This document shows, piece after piece, positions 6,114-9,059 of a stretch of DNA of 9,059 nt. Under the pieces are notes generated by a model. It was not told the DNA's origin. It ran no database searches and saw only the letters and a program-made list of their open reading frames with translations. Location: NCBI GenBank assembly GCA_946623295.1, contig CAMOQY010000046.1, positions 1 through 9,059 of the forward strand. Direction: 5' to 3'. The translations under genes and the position numbers were made by a program. The stretch comes from an uncultured Lachnospiraceae bacterium (GTDB taxonomy: Bacteria; Bacillota; Clostridia; Lachnospirales; Lachnospiraceae). Each line of letters starts with the position of its first letter. Position 1 is the stretch's first letter.

Positions 6114-7465
6114 TAACAGTCGTTACGGAGATCTCTAAATACCTGATCCTTGCAGTGATGCTGATATACACTGTTTTTAATTTCATAGCGATCAGGGTGC
6201 GGGATCAGCAGCATTCAAGGAGTCTTTGCTTTAAGCAGCTGTGCATGGTATTTCTCATGCTGACCCTTGGATATCTGATATTGCTGCTGCGGACGCAGGA
6301 CTATACTCTGATTGCTTTTTTTGCCATTCAGGTCGCTTTTTATATTCTTTACTACAGAATATTCACCAGACTCTATCCGGCGTGTTCGGGAGTCATAATC
6401 AGCAACACGATCCTGCTTTTCGGAGTCGGAGAGCTTATGATCGCGAGACTCGACTATTCCAGATCGATAAGACAGCTGCTCATAGGCTTCGCGGCGTTTA
6501 TTCTGTCGTTTTTTATTCCCGTAATAGTCAGAAAATTCAAGGCGCTTGCTAAATTTGCCTGGATCTATGCCATAGTGGGGATCGGTCTGCTTGTAGTTGT
6601 GTGGCGCATGGGCAGCACGACGTACGGGGCGCAGCTGACTCTCTCTGTGGGAGGGGTGGCGCTCCAGCCTTCGGAGTTCGTCAAGATCAGCTTTGTATTT
6701 TTTACAGCGTCGATGTTCCGCAGAAAGCAGTCGTTTGCCATGACTGTAGTGACTACGGCAATAGCCGCCGTGCATGTGCTTGTCCTTGTGGCCTCCACGG
6801 ATCTCGGCAGCGGACTTGTGTATTTTGTTTCATATCTTTTCATGATATATGTGGCCACCCACAGGATGCGTTATCTTGCCGCGGGAGCCGGCGCGGGCGC
6901 GGCAGCGGCAGTCGGCGCCTATTACCTTTTCGACCATGTGAGGATCCGTGTCGCCATGTGGAAAGATCCGTTTTCGGATTATTCGGGCAAGGGCTATCAG
7001 CTCTCGCAGTCGCTCTTTGCCATAAGCTCCGGAGGCCTCTTCGGTCTGGGGCTTGCGCAGGGACGCCCCTTGTCTATTCCGCTCGCCCGCAATGACTATA
7101 TTTTTTCAGCTATATGCGAGGAGTTGGGGCTGATATTCGGATGCTGCCTGGTGCTTATTTATCTTGGCTTTATTCTCCAGCTTTTCGGTGTGTCCACGAG
7201 GCTGGAATCGCGTTTCCATCAAATACTCGGAGTGGGTTTTGCCGCGATGATAGGCGTTCAGGTCTTCCTGCATATCGGCGGTGTTACAAAGATGATCCCG
7301 GCGACCGGGATCACACTGCCGCTCGTTAGCTACGGGGGGAGCAGCGTGCTTTCGACACTGATGATAATCGGCGTGATCCAGGGGCTTAATATCTCCAGCG
7401 ACGGTCTGACCGCAAAGCAGCGTGCGAGACAGCGCGAGGAGGAGCTCGACAGCGGGATGATATGA
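6110..7465 (+). CDS. SEDS family peptidoglycan glycosyltransferase (FtsW/RodA/SpoVE type)
   Basis: This is a polytopic membrane enzyme of 451 residues that polymerises lipid II into glycan strands together with a class B PBP. Canonical SEDS features are YGAQLTLSVGGVALQPSEFVKI (172-193), STDLGSGLVYFVSY (229-242), and KDPFSDYSGKGYQLSQSLFAISSGG (285-309), in which D290 aligns with the catalytic Asp of the family. Then come NDYIFSAICEELG (328-340) and TKMIPATGITLPLVSYGGSS (393-412). The N-terminal 95 or so residues hold about three hydrophobic segments (roughly 8-28, 43-61 and 65-84) ahead of the usual first helix at about 96-113, an extension common in clostridial and actinobacterial RodA-like proteins. 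The start is GTG 6110, overlapping the upstream TGA by 4 nt, with AGAGGGG at about 6096-6102. The gene overlaps its PBP partner by 4 nt, typical of a SEDS-PBP pair. The sequence does not decide between FtsW and RodA function, so no symbol is given. Confidence 0.95.
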   Translation: MITVVTEISKYLILAVMLIYTVFNFIAIRVRDQQHSRSLCFKQLCMVFLMLTLGYLILLLRTQDYTLIAFFAIQVAFYILYYRIFTRLYPACSGVIISNTILLFGVGELMIARLDYSRSIRQLLIGFAAFILSFFIPVIVRKFKALAKFAWIYAIVGIGLLVVVWRMGSTTYGAQLTLSVGGVALQPSEFVKISFVFFTASMFRRKQSFAMTVVTTAIAAVHVLVLVASTDLGSGLVYFVSYLFMIYVATHRMRYLAAGAGAGAAAAVGAYYLFDHVRIRVAMWKDPFSDYSGKGYQLSQSLFAISSGGLFGLGLAQGRPLSIPLARNDYIFSAICEELGLIFGCCLVLIYLGFILQLFGVSTRLESRFHQILGVGFAAMIGVQVFLHIGGVTKMIPATGITLPLVSYGGSSVLSTLMIIGVIQGLNISSDGLTAKQRARQREEELDSGMI

Positions 7466-9059
7466 GCAGAAACAATAACGAAAAAAAGAATCAGGGCGAG
7501 CTTCAGCGCAGACGCATAGGCAGTACTGTGGATGATATCATGCGCGACGATAAGGACTTTGAACTTGTGCAAAAGGGCCCGGAAATCATAGACCTGTCCA
7601 GGCCGGCTGATAACAGAACGCAGAGCGGATCGGCCCGCGTAAAGCCGTATGATGAATATACGGATGACGGCTCAGCAGATGATGCGGACGACGATTTTGA
7701 TATCAGGATCGGGTTTGAGGATGAAGACGGCTTCGGTGAAGGCGCGGATGACGGACAGCCGGATTTCGGCGGTCTGTATCCCGGCGGCCCGGACGAGGAG
7801 GAAATAGAAGAAGAGAGGCGCAGGATACACGCGCAGCTGCGCAGCGGCCGCCTTATCCACCGGGATATCAGAGTCGTGACGGTCATGTTTGTGGCGCTTT
7901 TTGCCGGGATCATCGCCTATATGATATATATGTACAATTTCCGTACGGACGAATATCTGGCCAGCCCGTACAACACGACCCGTCAGTCGATATACCGCGA
8001 CAGGTATATACGCGGGGATATCCAAAGCTCTGACGGCGAGCTGCTGGTTACTACACGCACGGAAAGTGACGGTACGGAAAACAGGGACTATATCTTCGGA
8101 AGCCGCTACGCGCATCTGATCGGCTACAGTACAAAGGGCACCACCGGAATTGAAAAACTGGCAAATTCCTATCTGCTCGGGTCGCATATCAGTCCGATCA
8201 CAAGGGCTTTAAATGAGCTTCGCGGTGAAAAGACAAAAGGAGATACCGTTGTCGCAACGGTGGATTCAAGGCTCCAGAAGGCCGCGTCTGACGCTTTGGG
8301 CGGGCACAGGGGAGCCGTGATCGTAATGGACGTAAAGACCGGCGCGATACTCGCCATGGTCAGCAAGCCGGATTACGATCCGAATGAGATCAGAGAGATA
8401 TGGGATGAGATGACGTCCGACAGCAGCCGGTCCGAGCTTGTAAACAGGGCGCTGCAGGGGCTTTATCCTCCGGGATCCACGTTTAAGACGCTTACACTTC
8501 TGGAGTACATGCGTGAAAATCCAACCTCATACGATCAGTTCGGTTTTGACTGTGACAGCAGCTACGAGGCAGGAGAATACGAGATAAAATGCTCCAGAGG
8601 CATTTCGCACGGCAACATAGGATTAAAAGAGGCTTTTGCCCAGTCCTGCAACGGGGCATTCGCAAGCCTCGGACAGAGTCTGGATATAAACAGGCTGTAC
8701 GCGCTCTGCGAAGATTTCGGATACAATACGAAGCTTACGGTCGATCTTGAGAGCAACGCCGCATCTTTTTCTCTCAAAGAGGGCGCGGGTCTCTTTGATG
8801 TGCTGCAGACGTCGATCGGTCAGGGAAAAACACTGACTACGCCGCTGCAGAATCTCATGGTTGCAGCTGCCGCGGCAAACGGCGGCGTGATGATGAAGCC
8901 GCAGTTCATCTCGGAGATAAAGACCGCCGAAGGTAAAAACGTTTGGAGCATGGAGCCCGAGAAAATGCGCACTGTCATGACCGCGGAGGAGGCTGGTTTT
9001 ATAGCATCGTGCATGAGGAGCGTTGTGACTGAGGGTACAGGCTCGGCTGCGGAGATCGA
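7462..9059 (+). CDS. Class B penicillin-binding protein (PbpA-like transpeptidase), 3'-truncated by window edge
   Basis: The frame stays open from ATG 7462 to the window end, giving 532 complete codons. The protein cross-links peptidoglycan stem peptides outside the membrane and is the cognate partner of the SEDS enzyme it overlaps (ATGA). A long hydrophilic, very acidic cytoplasmic segment (1-136) precedes one membrane helix (about 138-158). A short PbpA-type pedestal follows, with YIRGDIQSSDGELL (182-195), YAHLIGYSTKGTTGIEK and DSRLQKAASDAL. The transpeptidase domain starts near GAVIVMDVKTGAILAMVSKPDYDP. Catalytic motif SxxK is STFK at 339-342 (S339 nucleophile), and SxN is SCN at 395-397. 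The TSIGQG and TTPLQ region is also present. The KTG motif is expected just past the window end. The start has only modest ribosome-binding sequence (GGGA at 7454-7457, and AGGAGG farther upstream in the SEDS gene), consistent with coupling by the overlap. ATG 7540 (M27) is a less likely alternative start. Confidence 0.94.
   Translation, partial: MSRNNNEKKNQGELQRRRIGSTVDDIMRDDKDFELVQKGPEIIDLSRPADNRTQSGSARVKPYDEYTDDGSADDADDDFDIRIGFEDEDGFGEGADDGQPDFGGLYPGGPDEEEIEEERRRIHAQLRSGRLIHRDIRVVTVMFVALFAGIIAYMIYMYNFRTDEYLASPYNTTRQSIYRDRYIRGDIQSSDGELLVTTRTESDGTENRDYIFGSRYAHLIGYSTKGTTGIEKLANSYLLGSHISPITRALNELRGEKTKGDTVVATVDSRLQKAASDALGGHRGAVIVMDVKTGAILAMVSKPDYDPNEIREIWDEMTSDSSRSELVNRALQGLYPPGSTFKTLTLLEYMRENPTSYDQFGFDCDSSYEAGEYEIKCSRGISHGNIGLKEAFAQSCNGAFASLGQSLDINRLYALCEDFGYNTKLTVDLESNAASFSLKEGAGLFDVLQTSIGQGKTLTTPLQNLMVAAAAANGGVMMKPQFISEIKTAEGKNVWSMEPEKMRTVMTAEEAGFIASCMRSVVTEGTGSAAEI

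Noticed and set aside
6601..7095. Plus-strand 164-codon frame within the SEDS gene
   Set aside because: It lies entirely within the well-conserved SEDS gene in another frame and has a Cys/Arg/Gly-rich translation typical of out-of-frame reading.

Overview
The window reads as a chromosomal segment of a Gram-positive, low-to-moderate GC Firmicute of the class Clostridia, probably a Lachnospiraceae-like gut anaerobe. This rests on the gene order (ruvA-ruvB-zapA-U32-SEDS-PBP), on a clostridial-style U32 protein with a DUF3656-type tail, and on the two-gene SEDS/PbpA cell-wall pair. The assignment comes from recognition of families and gene order, not from a database search. All genes lie on the + strand.

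Layout. Positions 1-515 are the 3' end of gpmI (glycolysis), closed by a strong intrinsic terminator at 533-564. Positions 577-1921 hold a compact, AT-richer two-gene module with its own promoter: an XRE-type helix-turn-helix protein and an overlapping DUF6036/AbiEii-like nucleotidyltransferase. It has the architecture of a toxin-antitoxin or abortive-infection cassette. A 22-bp near-perfect palindrome lies between the -35 and -10 boxes and overlaps the -10. A new promoter at 1949-1977 then starts a long operon: ruvA, ruvB, zapA, two overlapping U32-family genes, a SEDS glycosyltransferase (FtsW/RodA type) and a class B penicillin-binding protein that runs off the window end. No convincing terminator was seen from ruvA to the end, and the last junctions are stop/start overlaps (26 nt, 4 nt and 4 nt).

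How the genes work together. RuvAB migrates Holliday junctions. ZapA supports FtsZ ring assembly. The SEDS protein polymerises glycan strands that its partner PBP cross-links. The U32 pair is probably an iron-sulfur RNA-modifying (hydroxylation) system rather than a protease. The core operon therefore links DNA repair, RNA modification and division or cell-wall synthesis. The HTH/nucleotidyltransferase module looks like accessory DNA placed between two housekeeping units.

Most notable points: the putative TA module and its operator, the apparent fission of the usual single-chain two-barrel U32 protein into two coupled genes that each keep a cysteine set, and the roughly 135-residue, highly acidic cytoplasmic extension at the N-terminus of the PBP. 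No RNA genes, CRISPR arrays or insertion sequences were found. No gene-free stretch exceeds 300 bases; the longest is the 112-nt gap between gpmI and the HTH gene.
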